From the NCBI RefSeq assembly GCF_003351225.1, contig NZ_QQSY01000002.1, positions 404,722 to 457,917 on the forward strand: a stretch of 53,196 nucleotides of DNA. The letters run 5' to 3'. The position numbers and the translations under genes were made by a program. Source of the DNA: Dyella solisilvae. GTDB lineage: Bacteria; Pseudomonadota; Gammaproteobacteria; Xanthomonadales; Rhodanobacteraceae. The notes beneath the pieces are model-generated. The model was not told where the DNA came from and did not search any database. It saw only the letters and a list, made by a program, of their open reading frames with translations. Below, piece after piece: positions 7,534 through 16,712 of this stretch. Numbering within the stretch: position 1 is the first letter of the stretch; the number at the start of each line of letters is the position of its first letter.

Positions 7534-8520
7534 ATGAATCGTGTGACAGGTTTGCGTTGCGCCGCCGCGTGCGCGGCATTCGTAGCCACGGCGTTGTCCG
7601 CCGCCCCCATCGATTCGCCCACTCCCGAGATCTTCGCTCCCGGAGTGATATCCGGCCCGGCCAACGAAGACTCCGCGGCGTTCACGCCTGACGGCGACAC
7701 GGTGTTCTTCGATCGCATCAGTTGGCCGAATGCGGTGATCCTCGTCTCGCACAAGATCAACGACGTCTGGACGTCGCCGCAGATCGCGCCTTTCTCGGGC
7801 CAGTGGCTGGACCACGATCCGGCCATGGCGCCGGATGGATCGTTCCTGATCTTCAGCTCCAACCGACCTGACGCCGAGGGCGGCAAGCCACTCGATGCGG
7901 TGATGGCCAACGGCAAGGTGAGTCCCGGCTCGGGCGGACACCTGTGGCGGGTGAACCGCCAAGGCAATGGCTGGGGCAAACCGGCGCGATTGCCAGATAG
8001 CGTCAACAGCAGCACGCGCACCTATGCGCCGAGCATCGCCGCCGACGGCAGCGTGTACTTCCAGCGGCCCGGCGGCGATGGCGACTTCCGCCTGTTCCGC
8101 TCGCAGTACAGGGACGGCCACTATCTGCCGCCCGTAGCCGTGCCGCTGGGCGACGCCGCGGCCCACAAGCTCGACCCGGCCATCGCGCCCGATGAATCGT
8201 TCATCGTGTTCGACGCCAATTTCACCGGCAAGGACGATCCGGATCGGCTCTATATCGCCTTTCGCGAGGGCGAGGCCTGGGGCAAGCCGATCGACCTGGG
8301 CCCCGTGATCAACGCGAAGGGCCCGTGGGGTTCGCACCTGGGTCCGGATCACCGCACCCTGTACTTCAGCAGCACGCGCTCGGTGAAGGTGAATTACCCG
8401 CGCACGCGCGAACAGGCTGCACAGGACCTCGCGCGCATGCAGGCGTGGGACAACGGCAGCGACAACATCTGGGCCGTGTCGCTGGCGCCTTGGCTCGACG
8501 CGCACCACGGCGGCGGTTGA
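7534..8520 (+). CDS. Secreted PD40 (WD40-like) repeat protein
   Basis: This 328-residue protein has a signal peptide (cleavage near ALSAAP). Several TolB/PD40-type strands follow, with the signatures SAAFTPDGDTVFF, DPAMAPDGSFLIFSS, APSIAADGSVYFQR and DPAIAPDESFIVFDA. These six-strand motifs build a beta-propeller in the periplasm or outside the cell. The gene is divergent from the serine hydrolase, and its stop lies only four bases from the stop of the convergent VOC gene. No enzymatic motif is seen, so I leave the function open. Confidence 0.85.
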   Translation: MNRVTGLRCAAACAAFVATALSAAPIDSPTPEIFAPGVISGPANEDSAAFTPDGDTVFFDRISWPNAVILVSHKINDVWTSPQIAPFSGQWLDHDPAMAPDGSFLIFSSNRPDAEGGKPLDAVMANGKVSPGSGGHLWRVNRQGNGWGKPARLPDSVNSSTRTYAPSIAADGSVYFQRPGGDGDFRLFRSQYRDGHYLPPVAVPLGDAAAHKLDPAIAPDESFIVFDANFTGKDDPDRLYIAFREGEAWGKPIDLGPVINAKGPWGSHLGPDHRTLYFSSTRSVKVNYPRTREQAAQDLARMQAWDNGSDNIWAVSLAPWLDAHHGGG

Positions 8521-8524
8521 TCAC

Positions 8525-8857
8525 TCACGCGCTGGCCCGTCCGAGGTTGAAGATGAGGCCAAACGGATCGCGCAAGTAGCAGCGCGGAACCGATGCATCC
8601 TCCTCGACCAGGGTGCAGCCGGCGGCGAGCAGACGATCCCTGGTCGCCGCGACGTCGTCGACCAGGAACTCGAACACCGGGCCATGCGCGCTGCCGCGCT
8701 CCACATACAGGGCGAAGGCACCAGTCTCGAAGCGGGCGAGCGCATCGCCCGCCGGCGTCATGGCCAGGCCGAGCACCTCGCCGTAGAAGGCCATGGCTTC
8801 TCCCCACCGCTCGGTGCGGACGATCACATCACGCGAAGCGCGGATCTCTGCGGACAT
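8525..8857 (-). CDS. VOC-family (glyoxalase/bleomycin-resistance-like) protein
   Basis: This 110-residue protein has the paired beta-alpha-beta-beta-beta pattern of vicinal-oxygen-chelate proteins. One half is IVRTERWGEAMAFYGEVLGL and the second half ends in CYLRDPFGLIFNLGRA. A single-domain subunit of this size usually dimerises. I chose the start at 8857 because GGAGG lies five bases upstream; the alternative at 8869 has no ribosome site. It is one of four VOC genes in the window, all on this strand. Substrate unknown. Confidence 0.85.
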   Translation of the reverse strand: MSAEIRASRDVIVRTERWGEAMAFYGEVLGLAMTPAGDALARFETGAFALYVERGSAHGPVFEFLVDDVAATRDRLLAAGCTLVEEDASVPRCYLRDPFGLIFNLGRASA

Positions 8858-8944
8858 GACACCCTCCATCGATCGCCGCGCCTTCGTGCGCCGCGCGGGC
8901 GCGACGAAGGCGCGCCGTCAGCCCGCCGTCGGGCCGACCACTCG

Positions 8945-9421
8945 TCAGCTGCTGTGGTCGAGGACGATCTTCCAGCCGCTGGCCGTCCGCTGCCACAACA
9001 GCGAATAGACGCCGTCGTCCTTGCCGGCATCGCCATGGGCGGTACGCTCGAGATGGAAGCGGCCCGTCACCATGGCGTAGGTTGCGACGCCATCGGCGCA
9101 CGGCAGCAACCGTACCTCGATGTCCGAGTAGCTGAGCGTACCCATCTGTTCTTTCGAGGCGTAGTTCTTCTGGTAGTTCTCCAGGATCGGGCGATAGCCG
9201 TGGCGAATCCGGGAGCCGATGAAAGTGGTGTCGGTAGCGTCGTTGTAGGCCTGCATGAAGGCGACGATGTCGCCGCGATTCCATGCCGCCTGCTGGTCGA
9301 GCATGATCTGGCGGATCGTCGCTGCGTCGTCCGTTGCGGCCCGCGCCATCGGCGCGATGCCGGCGAACGCGACCATCGCCACCATCCATGCGATCAAGCC
9401 TGAAAATCCCTTGCGCTGCAT
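8945..9421 (-). CDS. Secreted SnoaL-like / DUF4440 family protein
   Basis: This 158-residue protein has a signal peptide (about 1-28, cleavage near ARAAT). The mature part has the cone-shaped NTF2-like fold pattern: an N-terminal helix (IRQIMLDQQAAWNRGDIVAF), then strands ending in GWKIVLDHSS. DUF4440/SnoaL-like proteins of this type include ketosteroid-isomerase relatives and many with no known reaction. A GAGG site precedes the start. It lies between hrpB and the VOC gene on the same strand but at distances that do not prove an operon. Confidence 0.85.
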   Translation of the reverse strand: MQRKGFSGLIAWMVAMVAFAGIAPMARAATDDAATIRQIMLDQQAAWNRGDIVAFMQAYNDATDTTFIGSRIRHGYRPILENYQKNYASKEQMGTLSYSDIEVRLLPCADGVATYAMVTGRFHLERTAHGDAGKDDGVYSLLWQRTASGWKIVLDHSS

Positions 9422-9511
9422 GCCTCGTCCCCATGTGGTTGGTTGCGCGGCAAACTTACCACGCGCATCTCACCTCACCATCGATCCAAGGGTGGCGCGC
9501 GCACCCTCGCC

Positions 9512-12028
9512 TCAGGTACCCCGCGGCTTGGCGCGGTGGGTGGGAGCCGCCGTCCACGGATCATCCGGCCAGGGGTGGCGCGGGTAGCGCCCCTTCAGCT
9601 CTTTTTTCACTTCCGGATAAGTGCGCTCCCAGAAGCCCTTGAGGTCCTGTGTGACCTGGATCGGGCGGCCAGCCGGCGACAGCAAGTGCAAAGTCACCGG
9701 AATGCGACCGTTGGCGATGCGCGGAGTATCGGCGAGGCCGAACAGCTCCTGCAGCTTCACCGCGAGCACAGGCGGTTCGCCTTCCGCGTAGTCGAGGCGG
9801 CGACTCATGCCGCTGGGCACCGTCAGGCTTTCGGGCACCTGCGCGTCGAGCTGGCGGCGCTGTTCGTAGTCGAACAGGCTGCCGAGCGCCTGCGACAGTT
9901 CCTCGGCGCTCAGGGCGTCGATGCGTCGCTTGCCGTTGAGGTACGGCGCCAGCCAGTCGTCGAGCGAAGCGAGCAGGGCCTCATCGGAGAGATCCGGCAG
10001 GCCAAGCTCGGGCATCCAAGCACGCAGCGCCTGCATGCGCGCCCGCAGGCGACGTGCGTTGTCGCTCCACGGCAGCGTGTCGACGCCCTTGGCGCGGATC
10101 GCCGCGAGCAGCGCGGGCAGCGCGTCTTCCGCCGTTACCGGCACACTTCGACGATCCAGCACGATGGCGGCGTAGCGATGTTCCTCGAAGGCTTCCATCG
10201 CGTTGCGCTGATCGTTCCAGCGCAGCACGCGCTCGCGCCGGAACTGCGACGGGTAGTCGCGCTCCAGCACGCGCGGATCGAGCGGCGCCGCGGCGAGAAT
10301 CAGGCTGTCGCGCGCCTCGAAGCGAAGATCCAGCGCCACCAGCCAGGGCTCGCCGAGCAGCGCGGTGCTTTCGTGCAGCCGCGCGCCACGGCCGTTGGCG
10401 AGCGTGTAGCGCAAGGGGTTGCCGTCGTCGCGGCGCGCGACGCGATCGGGGAATGCATGCAATAGCAGGTCACCCACCGCGTGGCTGTCGGGCATGCCGC
10501 TAGCCGCGCTGCGGACGTCGAGCCGGCGGCGCCAGCCCTTGCTGGCCTGCTCGATCGCGGCCAGCGCGCCCGCATCGGCGCCGCCACGCGCGCCGGCCGT
10601 ATGACGATCGCGCCAGGCGTGCAGCGCGGTGACGCGCGCGCGGAAATCGTCGGTGCGCGCCAACTCGCCGCGCAGCGGCGAACGCGCCTCCATCAACGCC
10701 AGCAGGTCCGCCACCAGTGCGCGCAACTCAGGCGCCGCGCGCAGGGCGGCAGCGCCGAGGCGCGGCGTGGCGCCCAGTTCGAGCATCTCGCGGCCTAATG
10801 AGGTGATGCGACCGTCGGCCGCCAGCGCACCCAGCAGCACCAGCAGCTCGCGACCCTGCGCCAACGCGCCTGACGGCGGCGCATCGAGCCAGCACAAATC
10901 ATTGCCGCTGCCGGCGGTGATGCCCCATGCCGCCAGTTCCAGCGCGAGACCGGAGAGTTCGGCCTGGGCGATTTCCGCGGTGCGCGAGGCGTCCAGCCGT
11001 TTGCTCTGCGGCCACAGGCGATACGCCGTGCCCTCGGCGACGCGGCCGGCACGGCCGGCGCGCTGATCGGCGGAGGCCTGCGAGATATTCACTGTCTCCA
11101 GGCGTGTAAAGCCGGAGTTGGGATCGAAGCGCGGCTCGCGCGCCAGGCCACTGTCCACCACCGCGCGGATGCCCGGCAGGGTGACGCTGGACTCGGCCAC
11201 ATTGGTGGCGAGCACCACGCGTCGCGTGCCCGGCTCGGCCGGACTCAGCGCCGCCTGCTGCTCGGCCATCGACAGCTCGCCGTGCAACATCACGATCTCG
11301 ATGCGCTCGTCCAGCGATGCCTCAAGCACGGCTTGCGTCCGCGCGATCTCGCGCCGCCCCGGCAGAAACGCCAGCACATCGCCCTCGTTCTCTTCCAGCG
11401 CCTGCCGTGCGATACGCGCCAGCTGATGCTCCACACTCTCCTGCACACGGGCCGGCGGATAGTCCACCCGCACCGGGAAACTCCGGCCGGGGCTGGAGAT
11501 GCGCGGCGCGTCGAGCCACTGCGCGATGCGCTCGCCATCGAGCGTGGCGGACATCACCACGATGCGCAGATCCGGGCGCAAGGTGCCCTGCACGTCCAGC
11601 GCCAGCGCCACGCCAAGATCACCGGCGAGGTGTCGCTCATGGAATTCGTCAAACAGGATCGCGCCGATGCCATTGAGCTCGGGATCATCCTGGATCAGCC
11701 GGGTAAGGATGCCTTCCGTCACCACTTCGATACGGGTGGCGGCGCTGATCCGCGACTCGAAGCGGATGCGGTAGCCCACCGTCTGGCCCACTTCCTCGCC
11801 CAGCTGCCTGGCCATGAACTGCGCGGCGGCGCGCGCCGCGATGCGACGTGGCTCCAGCACCAGGATCTTGTGCCCGGTCATCCACGGCTGCCCGAGCAAT
11901 GCCAGTGGAACCTGGGTGGTCTTGCCGGCGCCCGGCGGCGCCTCCAGCACCAGCCGCGGATGTGCGGCAAGCGAGGCGCTGATCTCCGGCAGCACAGGGG
12001 TAATGGGAAAGGACGGCGAGTTGCTCAT
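9512..12028 (-). CDS. hrpB: ATP-dependent helicase HrpB
   Basis: This 838-residue DEAH-type superfamily 2 helicase has Walker A at about 31-38 (PPGAGKTT), the motif II box as DEFH (127-130), motif III SATLDG, and motif VI QRAGRAGR. The HA2 and long HrpB-specific C-terminal regions follow, giving the family's usual length. HrpB proteins are cytoplasmic RNA/DNA helicases with incompletely known roles; the gene is unrelated to type III secretion hrpB. No neighbouring gene overlaps it. A large open frame on the opposite strand is a codon-usage shadow. Confidence 0.95.
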   Translation of the reverse strand: MSNSPSFPITPVLPEISASLAAHPRLVLEAPPGAGKTTQVPLALLGQPWMTGHKILVLEPRRIAARAAAQFMARQLGEEVGQTVGYRIRFESRISAATRIEVVTEGILTRLIQDDPELNGIGAILFDEFHERHLAGDLGVALALDVQGTLRPDLRIVVMSATLDGERIAQWLDAPRISSPGRSFPVRVDYPPARVQESVEHQLARIARQALEENEGDVLAFLPGRREIARTQAVLEASLDERIEIVMLHGELSMAEQQAALSPAEPGTRRVVLATNVAESSVTLPGIRAVVDSGLAREPRFDPNSGFTRLETVNISQASADQRAGRAGRVAEGTAYRLWPQSKRLDASRTAEIAQAELSGLALELAAWGITAGSGNDLCWLDAPPSGALAQGRELLVLLGALAADGRITSLGREMLELGATPRLGAAALRAAPELRALVADLLALMEARSPLRGELARTDDFRARVTALHAWRDRHTAGARGGADAGALAAIEQASKGWRRRLDVRSAASGMPDSHAVGDLLLHAFPDRVARRDDGNPLRYTLANGRGARLHESTALLGEPWLVALDLRFEARDSLILAAAPLDPRVLERDYPSQFRRERVLRWNDQRNAMEAFEEHRYAAIVLDRRSVPVTAEDALPALLAAIRAKGVDTLPWSDNARRLRARMQALRAWMPELGLPDLSDEALLASLDDWLAPYLNGKRRIDALSAEELSQALGSLFDYEQRRQLDAQVPESLTVPSGMSRRLDYAEGEPPVLAVKLQELFGLADTPRIANGRIPVTLHLLSPAGRPIQVTQDLKGFWERTYPEVKKELKGRYPRHPWPDDPWTAAPTHRAKPRGT

Positions 12029-12307
12029 CCCGCCAATGATAACGGGGCGGCGTTGCCCTCAGGCCGCCCAGCCGAGGAAGGTCTCTCGTTGGCGCTGAAT
12101 GGCGGGTTTCTCTTCCCCATGAGAAAGGCTGGAGCGAAACGCGCGAACGCTCTTCTCTAGCGCGCCAGCATCACGTTCTTCGCCTCGATCTTGACCACCC
12201 CCGAAAGCGCCGATGCCGCCAGCGCCAGCAGGGGCGGCCCGAATATGACGGGGTCTATTTGCCCCCTTCGAAAATGGTTGTCCACCCCGGGTCGACCGCA
12301 GGCCGTT

Positions 12308-12673
12308 CTAGCGTTGCTGGAACACAAGGGTGTTGCCACTGGGGTCATCGATGTATACCTCGCGCGTACCCCAACTCTGATCGACCGGCGCATCGTGCAC
12401 CGGCGATCCAGCACGTGTCGGCACGACAAGGCCTCGCGCCCTGAACGACTCGAACGCCGAGTCGACATCGTCGCAGAGCACGATCGCCGAACCGTGCCCG
12501 TAATGGCCCTCTTTTGTCGCAAGTGCGAGATGCATTTCGTCTGCGCCACGCATGAGTCCGGCGTAGATGGCCCGCTCGTCGGGCCACGCAAACGCAATCC
12601 GAAAATCCAGTACAGCCGTGTAAAAGCGCATGGCCTCAACCATGTCCCTCACGATCAAGATGGGAATCACCAT
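12308..12673 (-). CDS. VOC-family (glyoxalase-like) protein
   Basis: This 121-residue single VOC module starts with IPILIVRDMVEAMRFYTAVL and ends with EVYIDDPSGNTLVFQQ, the typical second half that places a metal-ligand Glu before DPSGN. An AGAGG site lies just before the ATG. It stands alone between hrpB and a desaturase. The family includes glyoxalase I, antibiotic-binding and dioxygenase relatives, and I cannot choose among them. Confidence 0.87.
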   Translation of the reverse strand: MVIPILIVRDMVEAMRFYTAVLDFRIAFAWPDERAIYAGLMRGADEMHLALATKEGHYGHGSAIVLCDDVDSAFESFRARGLVVPTRAGSPVHDAPVDQSWGTREVYIDDPSGNTLVFQQR

Positions 12674-12875
12674 TGGCCTCTACCTTACTTTGATCGACCG
12701 CCCACGGAGCGCAGGGAAGAACGCCAGCGATCCAGTCGTCCGCTACGGGTCGCAAGCAGCGCTTGATACAGCCAGGCAGGGATTAGACTCAATCGACGAC
12801 TTGCTTCCGCCGCGCCGGAACGATGAGAAATTCTCGTGTCTGCCCACGACTGACGGCGGCCCGATCACGGCTCCC

Positions 12876-13856
12876 TTAACGTACTCTGCCGAACCCGCGA
12901 AATTGCCTCAAAGCTGCCCGGAAATAGCCGGCGTCCGCGGCGCTAGCTTCGGAGGCTGGGCGAGCGATCAACGGAAGCGCCGTCCACGGCAGCGATGGAT
13001 GCTGATGGTGCAACCGGTGAAGGTGATGATTCATCAACACCGGTCGCCAGATGGCCGGCGCGCGAAAATTGCGCGCCCGCCCCTCTTCGTCAAGCGTGAC
13101 ATCGTAGTGCGGCAGGTTATCGGCCAGAGAGATCCATATGCCTCGCAAGACCATCGTTACGGCCAGCGCCGGCCACCACGCCCCATAGAAGTAAAAGACG
13201 CAGCCGTAGAGCGCAACCGACAGCATCCAGTCACGCCTTATGCGAGTGCGCCGCTCCTTGTTACCTGCAAAGGCAACGAACATCCGCTGGATGTCCCGTC
13301 CTGTGGGCTCTTCGCTGCGAAGCTTGTGCTCGACGAGTCGGCACGCCCAGGTTGAAGGCAGAAAGGTGAGCAACGGCAGCGCAACTTCCCCCAGATACAT
13401 GCCGCCCAACAAGTGCGCGTAATAGCCGACACTAGCAAGGACGTGAGGCGTCGCGCCATCATGGACGTCCGGGCGGTCATAGGACTCCCGCGTAAAACGG
13501 TGATGCATCAGGTGACCGAAGCGCACCGCATCGAATGGCAACGCGAGGGCGATGGCCAACGCTCTTCCAACCCACTCGCTCAGCCGCCGCTGCTCCAGGA
13601 GTCGCCCATGGATGGATTCATGGATCAGCCCCCAATGCGCCGGAGTCAGCACCACGAGCGGGACGGCGACCCACAGCGCACTTGCTCCCCAGTGCCGCAG
13701 CAGGAATGGCCACGCGATGAGTTGTGTCAGTACGGCGGTCCCGACCACGCCGAGTAACGTCAAATTCGCGTGAAGGTCGATGGGAACATGCTGATCCGTT
13801 CCCGGTTCCGCCATGGTTTTGGCGTCATCCATTCCGACTGCTACCTGCGGACCCAT
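12876..13856 (-). CDS. Membrane fatty acid desaturase-like protein
   Basis: This 326-residue protein has the three histidine clusters of the membrane di-iron desaturase/hydroxylase family: HESIH at 79-83, HLMHH at 115-119, and HHLHRLHH near the C-terminus. They are separated by hydrophobic segments that would span the membrane. The family uses oxygen and an electron donor to introduce double bonds into acyl chains or hydroxylate related lipids. The start at 13856 follows a GGAGG site by seven bases; a longer frame upstream lacks one. No ferredoxin or reductase gene is adjacent. The substrate may be a fatty acid or a carotenoid-like lipid. Confidence 0.85.
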   Translation of the reverse strand: MGPQVAVGMDDAKTMAEPGTDQHVPIDLHANLTLLGVVGTAVLTQLIAWPFLLRHWGASALWVAVPLVVLTPAHWGLIHESIHGRLLEQRRLSEWVGRALAIALALPFDAVRFGHLMHHRFTRESYDRPDVHDGATPHVLASVGYYAHLLGGMYLGEVALPLLTFLPSTWACRLVEHKLRSEEPTGRDIQRMFVAFAGNKERRTRIRRDWMLSVALYGCVFYFYGAWWPALAVTMVLRGIWISLADNLPHYDVTLDEEGRARNFRAPAIWRPVLMNHHLHRLHHQHPSLPWTALPLIARPASEASAADAGYFRAALRQFRGFGRVR

Positions 13857-14225
13857 CCTTCCCTCCGTAAGCAGAGAATAGCCACTGCACAACCTGCAAG
13901 CCCCTTTGCGCGCTTCAGAAAGCTGCAACAGCCCGAGGGCAGCACGAGATCACGACGGTCGCTCGTCACTCGCCTTGATCATTAGGTGCGCCCAGGGTCA
14001 GAAGCGGAGCTTCCCGGACTATAACCGGAGTGGCGGTCCGGACGCGTGATCATCGCCAGCGGGGTATTCGGCGCGCACTCGAATCTCGATCACTCTGACT
14101 GAAATCTGCAACCATTGAGGTGAAACGGCGGGTCACCCTCGAACTTGGCAACCGAGCTGCGCGCCGCCCCGACAAGCCGCACGCGTCACAAGGCGCCTGG
14201 ATCGACCTTCTTGCGGGCAAAACGA
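13857..14225. other. Intergenic region, no gene seen
   Basis: This stretch of about 370 bases lies upstream of the desaturase and downstream of an orphan secreted protein. I see no credible coding frame, hairpin terminator or repeat. It must hold the desaturase promoter, but no clear -35/-10 pair is visible. Confidence 0.6.
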
Positions 14226-14813
14226 TCAACGGCGCGCCGCCTCTATCTCCGATATGTGGCTATCGATGCTACGCAGCGCAAGAGCACGCTCAATCGCAAG
14301 GTCATTGTCATAGACGCTCGCCACACGCGAACGCCTGTTCCTCATCCATCTCAGCTGTGCGTCAAAGTCGTCACTCAGCGACAGGGGAAGCATGACCAAC
14401 GCATCAACCATCTGTCGATCGGATATCACTCGATTTTTCGCGTACCTCAGCAACTCGGTCGCGTGGTGATCGCCAAATTGGCCAAGCGCAACTAGGCTGT
14501 CCTCCAGCTCTCCGCCATCAAGCTGACTCAAGTGCTCCGCCAGGAATCTGGCAGACCAGAAGTCCCCACTTTCGACATGCAACAGCAATTGATCCAACGT
14601 TTCGCTTGTTGAACTGACGAAAGCCCAGCATCCGCTGTCATCGCCGCCATCAAGGGTCGATAACGTCTGTTTGCTCGGGTTGGACAGGAAGAGTTCAACA
14701 CCTTCCTGGCAAGCGGAGGCTGCCGTGCGGTCATCGGCCCGGACACCGCCCACAGTCAACAATGTCGTGATCAACGCAAAGACAAGCTGACGGAATCTGG
14801 AAACTTTCGTCAT
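14226..14813 (-). CDS. Hypothetical secreted protein
   Basis: This 195-residue protein begins with a signal peptide (about 1-26, cleavage near GVRADD). The mature region is mostly alpha-helical and rich in Leu and acidic residues (for example HLSQLDGGELEDSLVALGQF). Short helical pairs suggest a HEAT- or TPR-like array, but no family is recognised. Two Cys residues (near 35 and 62) could form a disulfide. No strong ribosome site precedes the start, and no neighbour overlaps it. Its base composition is less GC-extreme than the T2SS genes, in keeping with an accessory origin. Confidence 0.7.
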   Translation of the reverse strand: MTKVSRFRQLVFALITTLLTVGGVRADDRTAASACQEGVELFLSNPSKQTLSTLDGGDDSGCWAFVSSTSETLDQLLLHVESGDFWSARFLAEHLSQLDGGELEDSLVALGQFGDHHATELLRYAKNRVISDRQMVDALVMLPLSLSDDFDAQLRWMRNRRSRVASVYDNDLAIERALALRSIDSHISEIEAARR

Positions 14814-15161
14814 GGCGCGGGACCCACATGATGGCGCTCTGCCACTGTTGGCTTACCGATAATCCGTGGCCTGCGCACGGTTTGGCATTCGCATCAAACT
14901 CGAAGAGATTACTTCAGGAACGGCTTGCTCAGCACTGCGTGGCCCGGAATGACACTGGCGGCGGCTTCCGACCGGGGTGATGGCGGATGCACCACCGCGT
15001 AGGACGCACTAATAGCTACGTTCGGGTTTTCGAACCTCGCGCCCTGTCCATCCCCCGGCAATAAAGCGGGTACACCCACGCGCCGACGGGGCGAAATTGG
15101 CGAGCTCCCTCCTTCACACCGAGCTATCGACGTATTCGCGCCGTCCGTAGCGCCCGGACGG
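14814..15161. other. Intergenic region downstream of the TIR gene
   Basis: About 350 bases with no gene I can support. On the minus strand a hairpin with CCGTCC/GGACGG arms sits at 15141-15161, directly after the TIR stop codon, and may act as a weak terminator. An open frame through 14909-15161 has a tail that does not resemble any family I recognise. Confidence 0.55.
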
Positions 15162-15845
15162 CTACTTGCCCTTGCCGATCCGCCAGCAGGCTTCCAGGAA
15201 AATCCGTCGCTCCGGCTCGCTGTCGATTTCCGGCGCCAGTCGCCGCGCAAGGTCGTCCAGGTCACCACAAGCCTGCGCCGCCCGGCGCACGAGGTGTCCG
15301 GCCACAGGGCCGATGCGCCTGGCTAGCTCTACTTCCAGCAGCCGCAGGTGAGCCGCGTCGACGCCGGCGGACGGACGTCCGGAATCCGCTTGCCCGGCGG
15401 CTCGCGATGGCTCGTGCGTGGCGTGACTGTCGTGAATGGCGAAACCTCCGAGGGACGTATCGAGGTAATCGCACAGACGATCGATATGAGGTTCAAGGGG
15501 AGACGGAAAGGCATCCATCCAGTGTTGCGTGCTGAGGAAATACTCCAGGCTCTTCGATGGCACTACGTCTTCTATCCGGAACGGGAGGATAGGCAAGCGC
15601 TTGTGCACTGCGCGCTCCACCTCGCGGCGCACCTGGTCCGAGTCGTTGCTGCTGCCGGAGAAAACCAGGACCATGAGCCGCGCACTGGCAATCGCGTCGA
15701 TGATCTCGGCGGCCCAGTCGGCCGCCGGGGAAACGTCACGCGGCGCGATCCAGACGCTGATGCCGTGTTCCTCCAGGCGGCGCACCAGCGCAAACGCAGC
15801 CTCACGATCCGGCTGCGAATAGCTGACGAAGAGATCGTGTGTCAT
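15162..15845 (-). CDS. TIR-domain protein with C-terminal helical domain
   Basis: This 227-residue protein has an N-terminal bacterial TIR domain (about 1-125). It begins DLFVSYSQPDREAAF, has the box SVWIAPRDVSP and the strand RLMVLVFSGSSNDSDQV, with Glu75 in RREVER a candidate for the NADase-type catalytic Glu. A linker rich in Ser, Ala and His follows. The C-terminal domain (about 167-222, core LEVELARRIGPVAGHLVRRA) resembles one found behind kinase or cyclase domains in other bacteria. The gene starts three bases after the stop of the upstream heme/HAMP sensor, so the two are co-translated. I infer an intracellular effector controlled by that sensor. Adaptor signalling without NAD cleavage is equally possible. 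Confidence 0.85.
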   Translation of the reverse strand: MTHDLFVSYSQPDREAAFALVRRLEEHGISVWIAPRDVSPAADWAAEIIDAIASARLMVLVFSGSSNDSDQVRREVERAVHKRLPILPFRIEDVVPSKSLEYFLSTQHWMDAFPSPLEPHIDRLCDYLDTSLGGFAIHDSHATHEPSRAAGQADSGRPSAGVDAAHLRLLEVELARRIGPVAGHLVRRAAQACGDLDDLARRLAPEIDSEPERRIFLEACWRIGKGK

Positions 15846-15848
15846 GGC

Positions 15849-16712
15849 TCAGCCGCCCAGCATTCGCAGCGCCTTGTCCAGGCTCTTGCGCATGCGATTG
15901 AAGGCGGCCGACAGGGCAGTCACCTCAGCCCCTCCGCCTTTCGGGAAATCGGGGGCCGCCGTGTCGCCGAGGCTCACTTGGTCGGCTATTCGTGCGATCC
16001 GGCGAACCGGGCGAATGACCAGCAGATAGAGCGAAGCATTGACGATCAGCCATACGCTGGCGAGCACCGCACCGATGGCAGTCAGCACCTCGCGGCGGAC
16101 GCGCCCGGCGTTGGCCTCCGCACTGGCGAACGGCACTGAGACGATCTGCGCGCCAACGACTTCATCTGGCTGCCATCCAAATCCGTTGTCGCTGCCATAG
16201 CGCGCGAGCATCGTTGCAGGCGCCGCGGAAGGCAGGCTATGGCAGGCCAGGCAGCCAGCTTCGACGCGGATCGGGCGCGCCACGTAAAGGCTTCTGCCCA
16301 TGGGGGTCTCACGTGTACCGCTTACTTGTCGGGTAGCGCCGTCATTGCGAAAGCGCTGCACGATGTCCGCTTCCCAGTCCGTCGCGCGGTCGCGTGGATT
16401 GGTGGGGTTGAGCGTGGCTTCCTTGTACGCGTAGTCGGGGTGCTCTTTGCGCAGCGTGATGAAGTGTTGCGTCGCTGCGTAAAACGGCACGCTCTGCGGG
16501 CGGAACGCGCTGGCCATCTTGTCGTCGAGCAACGGCCCGATCTCGGTCTCGGTATAGGTGCGAATGGCCGCAGCGCTGTCGATCATCAGACCGGCCTGGG
16601 CAAGGACTTCGCGCGTTGCGTTTTCCTGCAGCGTTGAAGTCACGACCAGGGAGATCGCGGCCATGCCGAGCGCGAAGGCGACTAGCAGTATGAGGTTGAT
16701 CCGCAGCAGCAC
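15849..16712 (-). CDS. c-type heme (DUF3365/Tll0287-like) membrane sensor with HAMP domain
   Basis: This 287-residue protein has an N-terminal membrane segment (about 5-26) and a periplasmic DUF3365/Tll0287-like domain. That domain contains FRPQSVPFYAATQHF, NPTNPRDRATDWEAD and the covalent heme site CLACH (Cys154, Cys157, His158). A second membrane segment (about 211-233) and a HAMP linker to the C-terminus follow. There is no kinase or cyclase output domain. The start is GTG at 16712, preceded by a G-rich site; no in-frame ATG gives the membrane anchor. The TIR gene follows after three bases. The family senses redox state or small ligands through heme; here the signal presumably reaches the TIR protein through HAMP. 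Confidence 0.87.
   Translation of the reverse strand: MLLRINLILLVAFALGMAAISLVVTSTLQENATREVLAQAGLMIDSAAAIRTYTETEIGPLLDDKMASAFRPQSVPFYAATQHFITLRKEHPDYAYKEATLNPTNPRDRATDWEADIVQRFRNDGATRQVSGTRETPMGRSLYVARPIRVEAGCLACHSLPSAAPATMLARYGSDNGFGWQPDEVVGAQIVSVPFASAEANAGRVRREVLTAIGAVLASVWLIVNASLYLLVIRPVRRIARIADQVSLGDTAAPDFPKGGGAEVTALSAAFNRMRKSLDKALRMLGG

Noticed and set aside
7300-8508. Upstream extension of the serine hydrolase frame on the minus strand, over the PD40 gene
   Set aside because: The frame stays open because of high GC, but it has no ribosome site and no signal peptide at its far end, and it lies antisense to a gene with clear PD40 motifs.
9512-12028. Type III secretion link through the name hrpB
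   Set aside because: The protein is a DEAH-box helicase, unrelated to the AraC-type HrpB of plant pathogens.
12157-12300. Possible gene remnant between hrpB and the VOC gene on the minus strand
   Set aside because: The tail ALSGVVKIEAKNVMLAR looks protein-like, but it has no start or homology I can name and most of the frame lies inside the VOC gene.
14909-15161. Possible gene or pseudogene after the TIR gene
   Set aside because: The frame begins inside the TIR gene, lacks a ribosome site and matches no family. A faint likeness to a beta-lactamase-type segment is too weak to claim.
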